From NCBI GenBank assembly GCA_016743945.1, contig JADGFI010000006.1, forward strand, positions 1 through 64,000: 64,000 nt of DNA. The letters run 5' to 3'. The notes below the pieces were generated by a model. The model ran no database searches, was not told where the DNA came from, and saw only the letters and a list, made by a program, of their open reading frames with translations. Position numbers and translations under genes: made by a program. Source of the stretch: Desulfobacteraceae bacterium. GTDB lineage: Bacteria > Desulfobacterota > Desulfobacteria > Desulfobacterales > Desulfobacteraceae. Below, in pieces: positions 1-9,755 of this stretch. The first letter of the stretch is position 1. Every line of letters begins with the position of its first letter.

Positions 1-249
1 TGACTGCGTATTTAAAAAAGTGTGAGTGTAATTATACCATAATTTTAGGGTAGCAGCCTTCTCATCTTATCTGTAATGGGTCGCTTTCTTTGTGTTTTTC
101 AAGCCACAATATCTTGTATGCAACACGCTTCAATTCCGCTGGAATAATAATCAACATAATTTGAGAATGAGTTTCCCGTTGTCTATGGCTTCTCTGCCCA
201 TATATAAACAAGCGTCCATTCAAAGGAGCACTTTAAAAATTCCTTGGTA

Positions 250-341
250 TTTATACGAAACTCCGGCCAAGACATGGCAACTATAAAAGTTTCATTTTTC
301 ATTGTGGCCGAAAGCAAATACCATGCTCCGGCCCGGTTATT
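250..341 (+). repeat. Dispersed intergenic repeat A, copy 1
   Basis: This stretch of about 92 bp matches a second stretch at 22477-22572 in the same orientation. Shared blocks include GAAACT, GGCCAA, a TATAA/AGTTTC segment and the nearly unchanged block GCAAATACCATGCTCCGGCC followed by GGTTATT. Identity is roughly 80% by eye with small indels. The element contains short inverted repeats (GAAACT with AGTTTC; GGCC with a downstream GGCC), so it may fold as RNA. It lies in the gene-poor first 500 bases, directly upstream of a decayed gene end. No open reading frame is shared by the two copies, so it is a non-coding repeat of unknown kind. Confidence 0.7.
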
Positions 342-398
342 TTGGGATCTGCGCGCCCTCTGTGTTCATTTTTTTTTTACAATAGCAGAGGCCCCAAT

Positions 399-530
399 TT
401 ATCCTTTCTGACGAAACACCTGAAAAACCTTGATCTGCCATGGAACACGGCCTATTATCTGATCTTTATCGTGACCTGATATTTTATTGAGATTCGGTTG
501 GACGTCAAAGGACGAAGATGGGCAGATTAA
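399..530 (+). pseudogene. C-terminal remnant of an unrecognised gene with in-frame TGA
   Basis: One frame reads as a plausible protein end: a basic stretch (FLTKHLKNLDLPWN), a hydrophobic segment (AYYLIFIVT), a TGA at 477-479, then YFIEIRLDVKGRRWAD and a TAA at 528-530. A tryptophan codon TGG would fit naturally at the TGA. The frame runs 13 bases past the start codon of the next gene at 518, the kind of stop/start overlap seen in coupled operon genes. Nothing upstream of about 399 continues the frame convincingly, and repeat A sits just before it. The likeliest reading is a truncated gene that also gained a stop. I do not recognise the family. The region 1-250 holds no feature I can support. 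Confidence 0.4.
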
Positions 531-1447
531 AACACAAAAAGATTCTCATTATTGCCGACATTGAAGGCAGTTCAGGCTGTTTTGACTACCCTTCCGCCTC
601 TTTCATGGGCAGGGGGTGGCCCCGGGCCTGCCGGGAAATGAGCCTTGATATCAATGCCGTTGTGGTGGCTCTGTTCGCTGCCGGGGTTCAACAGGTTTAT
701 GTGAAAGATTTCCATCGAACCGGTTACAACCTGATTCCCCATTATATTGACCCCAGGGCGATCCTGATGCAAGGGTATTCAAAAGAACCTGTCCCGGGCA
801 TTGGAAATCCCCCGGATACGACGGGCATTTTAATGGTGGGGATGCATGCGCCTTCCGGAGCCAAAGGGTTTTTGCCCCATACATTGACCTCCAGAATATC
901 CCGGCTCATGGTCAACGGACAGTTGATGACCGAGGCCCAGCTTTTCTCAGCATCCCTGGCACCCTTTGGAATGGTGCCGCTCTTTTTTTCAGGCTGCCCC
1001 GTTGCCTGCCGGTATGCTGCCGCAGCCATTCCAGGAATCTTCTGCCTTGCCATTGATAAATTGGGTGAGGCGCGTCCCTTTGACGCCGTTTCCTGGCGAG
1101 AGGAACTGGCATTCCTGGCGGTAAAAGCAATCGAAACGCCACAATCCCGGGTCTATAATCCCCCGGGTCCCTTCCATGCCGTTGTCACCCTGCGCGACGG
1201 AAGAAAAGCGGCTTGCATCCTATCTTTGAGATGGGGGATTGTCCGAAAAGGAGCAGATCTTCACCTTCACGCGGTAACCCTCCAGGAATTGTATGGGATG
1301 CTCATCAGACTTGCCTACCTGACCCCCTTTACCCAAAGAATTCTTCCCCTGGTCCTGCCCCTGTACAACCTGATGGGGAAGGTGGGCCGGCTCTGGGCAG
1401 AAAAGCAACTGCCCCTTTCAAACAAAAAGGGGCAGCAAAACAGATAA
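518..1447 (+). CDS. M55 family D-aminopeptidase-like protein (DppA-like)
   Basis: Predicted 309-aa zinc peptidase of family M55, whose founding member DppA of Bacillus cleaves D-amino-acid-containing peptides. The family metal ligands can be placed: D14 and E16 in the opening motif ADIEGSSG, D64 in VKDFH, H110 in VGMHA, H121 in LPHT and E139 in MTEAQ. The length is slightly above the usual 270-290 aa, mostly from a C-terminal basic tail. There is no signal peptide. The start ATG at 518 overlaps the end of an upstream decayed reading frame, and no strong ribosome-binding site precedes it. The substrate is not known; cell-wall peptide recycling is a reasonable guess. The family call is firm, the gene name is not. 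Confidence 0.8.
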   Translation: MGRLKHKKILIIADIEGSSGCFDYPSASFMGRGWPRACREMSLDINAVVVALFAAGVQQVYVKDFHRTGYNLIPHYIDPRAILMQGYSKEPVPGIGNPPDTTGILMVGMHAPSGAKGFLPHTLTSRISRLMVNGQLMTEAQLFSASLAPFGMVPLFFSGCPVACRYAAAAIPGIFCLAIDKLGEARPFDAVSWREELAFLAVKAIETPQSRVYNPPGPFHAVVTLRDGRKAACILSLRWGIVRKGADLHLHAVTLQELYGMLIRLAYLTPFTQRILPLVLPLYNLMGKVGRLWAEKQLPLSNKKGQQNR

Positions 1448-1500
1448 AAACACCCTTCCTTGAAATTGGGTTTCCACAATCCCAGAGCAAAGGACAGGGC

Positions 1501-2955
1501 TTATTTCTTCTTGTTCATGGCCTCACGAAAGAGACTTTCCATGGTACCCATGGTCTCTTTTTTCGGATCAGGGGCAAAGGATTTCCAATCGTCAGATTCC
1601 TTTTGCTCCGGAGATCCCAGGGTAATTCTTCTGTTATCCTCGTCAACCTCTTGGACGAGCACGGGGATCGAATCTCCGGGTTTCAGACGGTCATAATCGC
1701 CTGAAGAAACGGCATTGCGAATATTTGATATGGGCATAAGACCTGTGACTCCCGGTTCCAGGTTCATAAAAAAACCAAAGGTCTCTTTCTTTTCAAGGGT
1801 CACATTCACCACGGATCCTGGAATATATTTGGTAGTGATCCCTGTCCAGGGATCTCCCAGTCCATCCTTGATACTCAAAGAAATCCGCTTGCTGTCTTGA
1901 TCAATAGTCTTGATCACCACCTGGACCTGTTCTCCCTCCTGGACCACATCTTCCGGCCTGAGGACTCTTTTGGTATGGCTCATTTCACTGATGTGAACCA
2001 GGCCGTCGACCCCGGGAGCAAGCTCCACAAAGGCGCCAAAAGCGGCCAGGCGGACCACTTTCCCCATGACCTGGTCTCCCGGCTTAAAGGCACTTCCCAT
2101 ATTATCCCAGGGGTTGGCATCCACCTGTTTGATGGAAAGGGAAATCTTGGGGGTATCCCCTTCCCGGGTCTCAATCTTCAGTAGTTTGACCGTCACCATA
2201 TCCCCGGCCTGGACAATTTCATCGGTTTTTTCCACCCGGGACCAGCTCAGTTCTGAAATATGGGCCATGCCTTCAACCCCCGGTGCAACCTCGATAAAGG
2301 CACCAAAGGGCATGAGCTTGGTCACGCATCCCTGGACAACATCGCCTTCAGAAACCTTTGCCAAAAATGCCTTTTGTTCCTCTTTGATCTGTTCGTTGAG
2401 GAGGTCTCTGCGGGACACCACAATATTTCGCCCCCCTTCTTCAAACCGGGAAATCAAAAAATGGTGGGTTTGCCCCACATAGTCTTCCGGGTTTTCCACA
2501 TACCGGACATCCATCTGGCTGACAGGGCAAAATGCCCTTTTCCCCAGGATATCCACATCAAATCCCCCTTTGATGACACCGGTCACCTTTCCTTCAACAG
2601 GGGTCTGGTTTCGTGAGGCATCTTCCAGCATGGTTACTTTTCCGGCACCGGAAATTGCCCTGGACAAAATAACTTCACTTTCGCTCAGGGAAACCACATA
2701 TAATTTAAGTGTATCATTGACCTGAAAAGGCAGTTCTCCGTTCTCATCCAGAAGCTCAATTTTATCAACCACCCCATCACTTTTAGTGCCCGTGTCAATA
2801 TAAACACTGGACTTACCAATGGAGATGATCTTTCCCTCAACCATATCTCCTTGTTTGAGTTCCTGACCAATCTTTGTATCATAGGAATTAAAAAGCTCCT
2901 CAAAGCTCATCTCATCCATATCTTCTGGGTCATTGCCTTTAAATTTTTCTGTCAT
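1501..2955 (-). CDS. S1-domain RNA-binding protein (ribosomal protein S1-like)
   Basis: Encodes 484 aa made of five consecutive S1/OB-fold RNA-binding repeats after a short acidic N-terminus (DPEDMDEMSFEELF). The third and fourth repeats are the most canonical, with FGAFIEVAPGVEGMAHISE and FGAFVELAPGVDGLVHISE. It is shorter than the six-repeat S1 of E. coli, so it may be an S1 paralogue rather than the ribosomal protein itself. The start at 2955 is chosen because GGAGAAGGA lies just before it; an in-frame start further upstream (3090) would add 45 residues unlike the family and has no such site. It is divergent from the FapA-like gene, with a 226-bp shared upstream region. Confidence 0.85.
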   Translation of the reverse strand: MTEKFKGNDPEDMDEMSFEELFNSYDTKIGQELKQGDMVEGKIISIGKSSVYIDTGTKSDGVVDKIELLDENGELPFQVNDTLKLYVVSLSESEVILSRAISGAGKVTMLEDASRNQTPVEGKVTGVIKGGFDVDILGKRAFCPVSQMDVRYVENPEDYVGQTHHFLISRFEEGGRNIVVSRRDLLNEQIKEEQKAFLAKVSEGDVVQGCVTKLMPFGAFIEVAPGVEGMAHISELSWSRVEKTDEIVQAGDMVTVKLLKIETREGDTPKISLSIKQVDANPWDNMGSAFKPGDQVMGKVVRLAAFGAFVELAPGVDGLVHISEMSHTKRVLRPEDVVQEGEQVQVVIKTIDQDSKRISLSIKDGLGDPWTGITTKYIPGSVVNVTLEKKETFGFFMNLEPGVTGLMPISNIRNAVSSGDYDRLKPGDSIPVLVQEVDEDNRRITLGSPEQKESDDWKSFAPDPKKETMGTMESLFREAMNKKK

Positions 2956-3003
2956 GTTCCTTCTCCCGGACCAAATAGTGTTATATTCTGATTGAGTACT
3001 ATA

Positions 3004-3025
3004 CTTTACCGGTTCCGGTGTAAAG
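3004..3025. promoter_or_regulatory. Palindrome upstream of the S1-like gene
   Basis: The arms CTTTAC and GTAAAG enclose a CCGG-rich centre (ACCGGAACCG on the minus strand), about 50 bp upstream of the S1-like start codon. On the minus strand a TATAGT follows directly, so the palindrome would overlap a possible promoter. It could be an operator. This rests only on symmetry and position. Confidence 0.3.
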
Positions 3026-3054
3026 CGAAAATTAAGCCTTTTCAAAAAAGACTT

Positions 3055-3083
3055 TTGCAAGTTTCCCCATAAAAGCGTAAGAT
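3055..3083 (+). promoter_or_regulatory. Candidate sigma-70 promoter for the FapA-like gene
   Basis: TTGCAA and TAAGAT are separated by exactly 17 bases. Transcription would start near 3090, giving a leader of about 90 bases before the start codon at 3182. This is a consensus match only. Confidence 0.35.
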
Positions 3084-3181
3084 TAGACACGCTTACATAT
3101 ACGCTTCATCGAACTCTATGGATTCCTTTCCGGATATGTAACCTGCCGGGTACGGACAAACCCGTTTTAAAGGAGTTACAA

Positions 3182-4930
3182 ATGAAACCTCAAAAGCCCC
3201 TACCAGACCAAGCCCTGGCCAAGGATAGACTTCAGGACAAAGCAGATATCCTTGAAAACAATCTATTTAATGCCGTGTCTAAACAAAAGGATAAGATCAA
3301 CCTCCAATTTAAAATTGGCCGGGAACAATTTCCGGATGCCGTCATTCTCAAGGCCTTGTCCCAACTATTCCCAAGGATTAATATCAAGGGCAATACAATT
3401 TTATTAATACTGGAAAAAATGTTGCCCCGGACTATCCCCAAGGACAACCAGCTAAAGATAAATAAACAATTACTGAGTCTGGCTGAAACAAAAACCCCGG
3501 GCCTATCCCGCCTCAAGTTGACCTTGGAGATTGTGTTCACCTGCAAACGTCTCCATTTGGCAATCAAAGGCACCCCGGCAATACCCAGTCAGAACGGGGC
3601 CATTGCCAAGGCCTTTTTTGATCATGCCTCCTGCCCGGGGATGCTGTTGCAAAACGGAGGCATTGATTATAGGGAAATCAACCGCTACCCCATTGTCAAA
3701 GAAGGGGACAACCTGTTTTTCATTACCCCGGAATCCCAGGGGAAACCCGGCATGGGCTACGACGGTCAGATCATCCAGGTCCCTCTAACCCTTCCCCTTG
3801 AATTCAACTTAATCGGTGGGGTTGAGAGGGTAGACAATCTGGATAAAGAAAAAACCCCGGGCTATTTTATAAAAGCCAGCAAAACAGGGGTTGTATTGTT
3901 GACCCGGGCCAACGGTCTCATAACGGGCATTGAGATCAGCGATGAACTCGATGTAAACCGCCTGGACTACTCCACCGGAAATATTGGAACCCATTTTATC
4001 TGCCCCATCAGTATGAAGATTGACACCATCTGCGGCGGGTTCAAGATCAGAGCCAGGGGAATGGTGACAGCAAATGTCCTGGAAGGCGGTGAGATTGAAA
4101 CAGACAGCCAGGCACATGTCCATACCCTAGAGCCGGACAGCAAGGTCACGGCTCAAGAAGACATTGTTTTTCATTTCGCAAGGAATGCGATACTGACCTC
4201 GAAGACAGGCTGCATTACGATTTTGGATGAAGTATTGGATTCCACCCTTTTTTCAAGGGGTATCGCCTTTGAAAAAAGTAAGGGAGCCCTGACCAACAAT
4301 ACCCTGGATGCAGACACCATTTCCCTGAAAAACATCTATTTTGGCGGAGAGAACACCCTTTATTTTGGCCGCAGACTCTTTGCCGAAAGCCAGGTGCTAT
4401 TTGATTCCCGGGAAAATCTTGAAAAAGAAATGCTCTCCTTGGACGAAAAGAAAAAAGAGCTGATGAAAAGCTTTCTCCATGAACTCAAACGACTCACAAA
4501 AGCCATTAAAAATAACCCGGTTCTAAGAGAAAATATCAAAAACCTAATCCTCGCAACCCGTACAATGGATTTTGATACCCTTGACAAAGAACTGGAAGTT
4601 ATCGCCAAATTATTGAACACAAAAGAAGTCTCCATCATTAAAAAACAACTGGAAACCCTCAAAGAAATTAAGAACAAACATTTTAAGCAACAGGCAGAAG
4701 AACTCAACGAAAAAATCAATAGAACAAACCAAAGGATGTCGGTAATGAGCCTTGTCATCGAAGGGTTTCTCAGGCGGGCGGCCACCCTCAAAATTTATAC
4801 CGGGGCAGTGGAAAACAACCTTCTTCAAAAACCGGAAGTGTTTGTTGAATCGGAAAGGGATGAGGATACCTTCATAAAAATAGAGGGCACCTACAATACC
4901 CGTCAAGGGTTCAAAATAACCCGAAATTAG
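3182..4930 (+). CDS. FapA/DUF342 family polymer-forming protein
   Basis: A 582-aa protein of the FapA (DUF342) family, the beta-helical, polymerising proteins first named as flagellar assembly protein A. The middle of the protein (about residues 170-400) carries the repetitive glycine-rich strands typical of the family, for example SQGKPGMGYDGQ and FKIRARGMVTANVLEGGEI. The last 180 residues are strongly charged and predicted coiled coil (EKEMLSLDEKKKELMKS onward). The start is well supported by AAAGGAG seven bases before the ATG. The gene stands alone, not in a flagellar operon, and converges with uvrC 30 bp downstream. Its exact role is uncertain; a surface or regulatory role is as likely as flagellar assembly. 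Confidence 0.75.
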   Translation: MKPQKPLPDQALAKDRLQDKADILENNLFNAVSKQKDKINLQFKIGREQFPDAVILKALSQLFPRINIKGNTILLILEKMLPRTIPKDNQLKINKQLLSLAETKTPGLSRLKLTLEIVFTCKRLHLAIKGTPAIPSQNGAIAKAFFDHASCPGMLLQNGGIDYREINRYPIVKEGDNLFFITPESQGKPGMGYDGQIIQVPLTLPLEFNLIGGVERVDNLDKEKTPGYFIKASKTGVVLLTRANGLITGIEISDELDVNRLDYSTGNIGTHFICPISMKIDTICGGFKIRARGMVTANVLEGGEIETDSQAHVHTLEPDSKVTAQEDIVFHFARNAILTSKTGCITILDEVLDSTLFSRGIAFEKSKGALTNNTLDADTISLKNIYFGGENTLYFGRRLFAESQVLFDSRENLEKEMLSLDEKKKELMKSFLHELKRLTKAIKNNPVLRENIKNLILATRTMDFDTLDKELEVIAKLLNTKEVSIIKKQLETLKEIKNKHFKQQAEELNEKINRTNQRMSVMSLVIEGFLRRAATLKIYTGAVENNLLQKPEVFVESERDEDTFIKIEGTYNTRQGFKITRN

Positions 4931-4960
4931 ACCGGGTGAAAGGCCCGCCGCTTCCCTCAC

Positions 4961-6781
4961 TTATCCGGTATTCAATGTCTTTAACAGGTTTTTCGCCAAT
5001 TTTCCGGTTATCCCCGGCAAAGCTACCAACTCTTCCAGGGAGGCTTTTTTCATATTTCCAATCCCTTTATAACGGGTAAGCAGCATTTTTTTCTTTTTCG
5101 GGCCAAGGCCGGGTATGGAATCAAGGATGGAAAGACCGCCCCGTTTTTCCCGTCGTTTTCGCTGGAAAGTAATGGCAAACCTGTGGGCCTCATCCCTTAC
5201 CCGTTCCAAAAGATAGAGTGCTTTTTTGGCCTGGCCGATATTCAGAGGATTTGACCGCCCCGGCACATAAATTTTGTCAAAGGCCTCCCCCTTTGCCTTG
5301 TCTCGTTTGGCAAGGCCGGCCAGGACAAAGGACCGGTCATCAATACCAAGATCCGATAGAACGGCCAGGGCCATACCCAACTGCCCTTTTCCCCCATCCA
5401 CCACCAAAAGGTCAGGCCAGACCATCTCTTCTTTTGTTTTTGAAAACCGCCGTTCAAGAACCTGGTACATATAGGCATAATCATCCTGAAATTGGATGTC
5501 CTTTATAATATATTTGCGATAAGAAGACTTATCCGGTCTGCCGTTTGTAAATACCACCATGGAAGAGACCGGATCCTGGCCGGATATATTCGAATTGTCA
5601 AAGCACTCAATTCTTTGGGGCAATCTTTCCATTCCCATGAGGGATTTGAGCAACACCAGGGATGCCTGTTCCTCCTCCTCTTTGAGCAAAATCTTTTCAA
5701 GTTCCTGGGATGCATTGACAAGGGTCATGTTCACCAGGCGTTTTTTCTCTCCCCGCTCCGGGCAATGGACCACAACTTTTTTCCCCAGGCTTTGGGTGAG
5801 CCGGGCCTCAATTTCCCCGCTATTTTCAATCCTTTGGCTCAGCAATACAAAGGCCGGTAAAAAACGGGTTTTCCCATAATATTGGTCCACAAAGGCGGCA
5901 AGAACCTCATCGGGCGCTTTAAACCCGAGATCCAAAGGATAATGAACCGTATCAATCAAAAGGCCGGACCGAACCATCATAACCGTGACCACGGCCTTTC
6001 CCCTGTCCCATGCAAGTCCCATGACATCCCGGTCTCGCATATCAGGGCATACCACCACCTGTTTTTCCATTATATTTTCAATGGCAAAAATAGCATCCCT
6101 TTTCTGGGCAGCCTTTTCAAATTCCTGAACACCTGCATGGGCCTTCATTTCAGCGCTTAACCGTTTTACCACCTGCCTGGATTTCCCCCTTAGAAACAAG
6201 ATGGCATCCTTTACCTGTTTTTTATACTCCAATGGATCAACCTCGTTGCAGCACAGTCCCAAGCAAGCCTTTATCTGATAGTTAAGGCAGGGCCGGGAGC
6301 GATTTTTAAACTGGGTATTGTGACATTTTCTCAGTTTAAAGATCTTTTGAATCTGCTTTAAGGTTCTTTTGACGCTCAGGGCAGAAGAATAGGGCCCAAA
6401 ATAAAGGGCATGGTCATTTCTGATGTTGCGTACCCGCTGAATCGCCGGATAGGGTTCATTCATATCAATGCGCAGCAGGGGATAATTTTTCCCGTCCTTT
6501 AAGATCACATTATATTTCGGGTTGTGCTCTTTGATGAGATTGGCTTCAAGGATAAACGCTTCATGGTCCGATGCGGTGATGACCAGATCAAAGGAGGTGA
6601 TCATCTCAATAAGGGCTGCTGTTTTGGTATCCGGCTGCTGCTTTGAAATAAAATAGGAGGCCAGTCTTTTTTTAAGGTCCTTGGCCTTGCCCACATAGAT
6701 AATTTTTCCCCTGGCATTCTTCATCAGATAGACACCGGGGCTATGGGGGGACTGGTTGTATTTTTCCTGGAGGGTCTGCAT
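4961..6781 (-). CDS. uvrC: UvrABC system protein C (excinuclease subunit)
   Basis: A 606-aa UvrC, which makes both incisions beside a DNA lesion in nucleotide excision repair. The N-terminal GIY-YIG nuclease is visible (GVYLMKN then IIYVGKAKDLKKRLASYF), followed by the cysteine cluster (CLNYQIKACLGLCC), a UVR motif (EFEKAAQKRDAIF), the RNase H-like C-terminal nuclease with IECFDNSNISG and LLVVDGGKGQL, and a terminal helix-hairpin-helix pair (LDSIPGLGPKKKKMLL). The length is normal. Its ATG abuts the uvrB stop codon with no gap, so the two are almost certainly co-transcribed and translationally coupled. Confidence 0.97.
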   Translation of the reverse strand: MQTLQEKYNQSPHSPGVYLMKNARGKIIYVGKAKDLKKRLASYFISKQQPDTKTAALIEMITSFDLVITASDHEAFILEANLIKEHNPKYNVILKDGKNYPLLRIDMNEPYPAIQRVRNIRNDHALYFGPYSSALSVKRTLKQIQKIFKLRKCHNTQFKNRSRPCLNYQIKACLGLCCNEVDPLEYKKQVKDAILFLRGKSRQVVKRLSAEMKAHAGVQEFEKAAQKRDAIFAIENIMEKQVVVCPDMRDRDVMGLAWDRGKAVVTVMMVRSGLLIDTVHYPLDLGFKAPDEVLAAFVDQYYGKTRFLPAFVLLSQRIENSGEIEARLTQSLGKKVVVHCPERGEKKRLVNMTLVNASQELEKILLKEEEEQASLVLLKSLMGMERLPQRIECFDNSNISGQDPVSSMVVFTNGRPDKSSYRKYIIKDIQFQDDYAYMYQVLERRFSKTKEEMVWPDLLVVDGGKGQLGMALAVLSDLGIDDRSFVLAGLAKRDKAKGEAFDKIYVPGRSNPLNIGQAKKALYLLERVRDEAHRFAITFQRKRREKRGGLSILDSIPGLGPKKKKMLLTRYKGIGNMKKASLEELVALPGITGKLAKNLLKTLNTG

Positions 6782-8776
6782 TTAAGTCTGCTTTATCTTG
6801 TTGAATTCCCTGATTTTATCCCGATATTCAGCAGCCTTTTCAAACTCCAGGGTTTGGGCGGCTTTTTTCATTTTATATTCCAGGTCTCGGATGATCTCTT
6901 CAAGATCCAGTTCTTCCCCCCCATAGGCCCGAATCTCTTCATTGACCGCGTCTGCTGTCTTCTTGTCCCGGTTGTCTCCCATTCCATAATCAAGGGGATT
7001 GATCTTTTTCTGGATGGTGGCCGGCACAATATGGTGGTCAATATTATGTTGCCTTTGGATTTCCCGGCGGCGGTCGGTTTCATACAGAGCTTTTGTCATG
7101 GAGCCGGTCTCTTTTTCCGCATACATGATCACCCGGCCGAACACATTTCTTGCAGCCCGGCCAAATATCTGAATAAAAGACCGGAAGGATCGCAAAAACC
7201 CTTCCTTGTCCGCATCCAGAATGGCCACCAAAGAAACTTCGGGAATATCCAGTCCCTCCCTGAGCAAATTGATACCGATGAGCACATCAAAGAGCCCCCG
7301 GCGAAGGTCCTGGATAATATCAATTCTTTCCATGGTCCCGATATCCGAATGCAAATACTTCACCTTAATGCCCAGGTCGGCATAATAATCGGTCAGGTCC
7401 TCGGCCATCCGCTTTGTCAGGGTGGTTACCAATACCCGTTCATGGGCTTCCACCCGTTTGATGATTTCTTCATATAGATCATCCACCTGGGTCTTGGCAC
7501 TCCTGATCTCGATTTCTGGGTCCAGAAGGCCTGTGGGACGGACAATCTGCTCTGCCACCCGCTGACCTGCCCTTTCCATTTCATAGTCTGCCGGTGTGGC
7601 GGACACATAGATGACCTGGGGAACCAGGGCTCTGAATTCTTCAAATTGAAGGGGCCGGTTATCAATGGCCGAAGGAAGTCTGAACCCATGTTCCACAAGG
7701 GTGGTTTTCCTGGACCGGTCTGCCTTGTACATGGCCCCCAGCTGGGATACGGAGATATGGCTTTCATCAAAAAAAAGCAAAAACCCGTCATCGATATAAT
7801 CCAGCAAGGTAGGGGGCGGTTGCCCGGGGGCACGGCCCGTGAGGTGTCTCGAATAATTTTCAATCCCGTTGCAATACCCGATTTCATTGAGCATTTCAAT
7901 ATCATACTGGGTTCTCTCTTCCAGGCGCTGTGCCTCCACCAGGCGGTTCTGAGATCTTAAAAATTCCAACCGCTGTTTCAGCTCAACAATAATGCTTTCA
8001 ACCGCTTTTTTCCGGGTCTGTCGCTTGGTCACATAATGGGAGGCCGGATAAATCACCATCTGGTCATAGGATTTTAAAACGTCTCCTTTCAGGGGATTGA
8101 TCTCTGAAATTTGTTCAATCATATCCCCAAAAAAATCGATGCGCACGGCCTTGTCCTCTTCATAGGCCGGAAAAATCTCCAGCCTGTCCCCCCGGACCCG
8201 AAAGACTCCCCGGTGAAAATCCATATCGTTCCGAGTGTACTGGATCTCCACAAACCGTGCAATGACATCTTCCCTTGAAATCTCCATATCCTTTGTCAGG
8301 GTGATTCGCAGATCCAGATAGTCTTCCGGTGCTCCCAGACCGTAGATACAAGAAACAGATGCCACCACGATGACATCTTTTCTGGCAAGGACGGAGCGTG
8401 TAGCGGAATGACGCATTTTGTCAATGACTTCATTAATGGAAGAATCCTTCTGGATATAGGTATCAGAGGACGGAAGATAGGCTTCGGGCTGATAATAGTC
8501 ATAATAACTGACAAAATACTCCACACAATTGTCCGGGAACAGCAGTTTAAATTCATTGTAGAGCTGGGCCGCCAGGGTCTTGTTCGGGGCGATGATCAGG
8601 CTGGGTTTTTCAACCTGTGCGATAACATTGGCCATGGTAAATGTTTTGCCCGAGCCTGTCACCCCCAAAAGCACCTGGTGTCGTTCATTTTCCAGAACAC
8701 CCTTTGTCAGGTATTCAATGGCGGCGGGCTGATCCCCGGTGGGTGAAAATTCCGATACCAGATTAAATAGGCCCAT
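6782..8776 (-). CDS. uvrB: UvrABC system protein B (excinuclease helicase subunit)
   Basis: A 664-aa UvrB, the damage-verifying helicase that receives the lesion from UvrA and recruits UvrC. Visible are Walker A ([10 protein letters not shown]), the beta-hairpin region ([16 protein letters not shown]), the Walker B-like FFDESH, helicase motif VI (QIFGRAARN) and a C-terminal UVR domain ([19 protein letters not shown]) that contacts UvrC. The length is standard. It is the first gene of a uvrB-uvrC pair, while uvrA is not in the window. No LexA-type operator was recognised upstream. Confidence 0.97.
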   Translation of the reverse strand: MGLFNLVSEFSPTGDQPAAIEYLTKGVLENERHQVLLGVTGSGKTFTMANVIAQVEKPSLIIAPNKTLAAQLYNEFKLLFPDNCVEYFVSYYDYYQPEAYLPSSDTYIQKDSSINEVIDKMRHSATRSVLARKDVIVVASVSCIYGLGAPEDYLDLRITLTKDMEISREDVIARFVEIQYTRNDMDFHRGVFRVRGDRLEIFPAYEEDKAVRIDFFGDMIEQISEINPLKGDVLKSYDQMVIYPASHYVTKRQTRKKAVESIIVELKQRLEFLRSQNRLVEAQRLEERTQYDIEMLNEIGYCNGIENYSRHLTGRAPGQPPPTLLDYIDDGFLLFFDESHISVSQLGAMYKADRSRKTTLVEHGFRLPSAIDNRPLQFEEFRALVPQVIYVSATPADYEMERAGQRVAEQIVRPTGLLDPEIEIRSAKTQVDDLYEEIIKRVEAHERVLVTTLTKRMAEDLTDYYADLGIKVKYLHSDIGTMERIDIIQDLRRGLFDVLIGINLLREGLDIPEVSLVAILDADKEGFLRSFRSFIQIFGRAARNVFGRVIMYAEKETGSMTKALYETDRRREIQRQHNIDHHIVPATIQKKINPLDYGMGDNRDKKTADAVNEEIRAYGGEELDLEEIIRDLEYKMKKAAQTLEFEKAAEYRDKIREFNKIKQT

Positions 8777-8933
8777 ATAATCTTTTGTCCCCTGTTCTCA
8801 TTGTCTGCAAACCATTCATTTAAATTAAGACTTTATTTCTTGTTATCAATTTCTTATTATCAATTTTTTAGTGTCACACTGGATTTAGCCATAGACTATA
8901 CCATTCCCAGAACAAATGACCAAGGAGAGAAAA

Positions 8934-9296
8934 ATGGAAACCGTAGCCGTCATCGGCGCAAGCCCAAACCAAGACAGATATGCCAACAAAGCCATGCGAT
9001 TTCTGGCCGACCATGACCACACCCCCATTCCCGTGGCCCCAAAGCATGAAACCATAGAGGGCAAAAAAGTCTACCCCAGCCTGGCAGATATTTCTGAAAA
9101 AATTGACACCGTAACCCTGTATCTGGGCCCGGCCCGCCAGGAAAAGGTCATAAAGCAAATCATCCAGGCTGCCCCCAGGCGGGTGATCTTCAACCCGGGC
9201 ACAGAAAACCCGGGGGCCTATGCCCGGCTTAAGACTGCGGGGATTGAGGTGATAGAGGCCTGCACTCTGGTGCTCCTGAAAACAAATCAATATTAA
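8934..9296 (+). CDS. CoA-binding domain protein (YccU-like)
   Basis: A 120-aa single-domain protein with the Rossmann-type CoA-binding fold seen in succinyl-CoA synthetase and in the small YccU family. The nucleotide-binding opening VAVIGASPNQDRYANKA is clear, as is the later FNPGTENPGAY. The start at 8934 is preferred over an ATG at 8916 because AAGGAG ends six bases before it. The gene is divergent from uvrB and stands alone. Ligand and role are unknown; related proteins are often metabolic regulators or acyl-CoA partners. Confidence 0.8.
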   Translation: METVAVIGASPNQDRYANKAMRFLADHDHTPIPVAPKHETIEGKKVYPSLADISEKIDTVTLYLGPARQEKVIKQIIQAAPRRVIFNPGTENPGAYARLKTAGIEVIEACTLVLLKTNQY

Positions 9297-9446
9297 CCCT
9301 TCGGTCCTTGATTTTTTGGAAGTACCTTTACAGCCTGTTTATAAAAATATACAAGAGCTTTTAACTGATCTTCAAAAGTTATTTTAGGGGTCGATCTCCT
9401 CTTGATACAAGTTTTGGTACAAGCGTTAGTGACCTTAGCAAAGGGG

Positions 9447-9672
9447 CTATGTATTTATCAAAACAGCTGGACTAAATTTTTCGTAAACTGCATTCATCTC
9501 AGCCTTATCTTTCATGGAGGAAAGGAATACATCCACCCGTAACACCATATCCATGGAAGAGTCTGCAGCATCAAGAATGGCACTGATATTTTTTAGTATT
9601 CTTTCTGTCTGCTGCCTGGGAATAGGGACCGGGTTCAGACGCCTTGTCGGTATAAATGATTTCTTTTTTTAT
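9447..9672 (-). pseudogene. ridA: Decayed ridA (YjgF/UK114 family) fragment
   Basis: Reading the minus strand gives two RidA pieces in different frames. The first is KKEIIYTDKASEPGPYSQA, the family N-terminus, but with ATA (9670-9672) where the ATG should be. The second, one frame over, is QTERILKNISAILDAA, then SSMDMVLRVDVFLSSMKDKA and EMNAVYEKF, followed by a premature TAG at 9447-9449. About 40 internal residues and the catalytic C-terminal segment are missing. RidA deaminates reactive enamine/imine intermediates of amino-acid metabolism. The fragment lies at the downstream end of a cluster of amino-acid catabolic genes on the same strand, exactly where a working copy would make sense. Confidence 0.85.
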
Positions 9673-9755
9673 CTTATTCTTTCTTTTTTATAAAATTATC
9701 AATTAATACATTTATATGTAGTTCCGGTTTAGTTATGGCCAAAAGCAGATACAAT

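Noticed and set aside
92..286. A 64-codon frame in the first 300 bases
   Set aside because: No ribosome-binding site, no family, and it runs into repeat A; most likely non-coding.
2956..3090. An upstream start that would lengthen the S1-like protein by 45 residues
   Set aside because: The added residues do not look like the family, and the start at 2955 has a strong ribosome-binding site.
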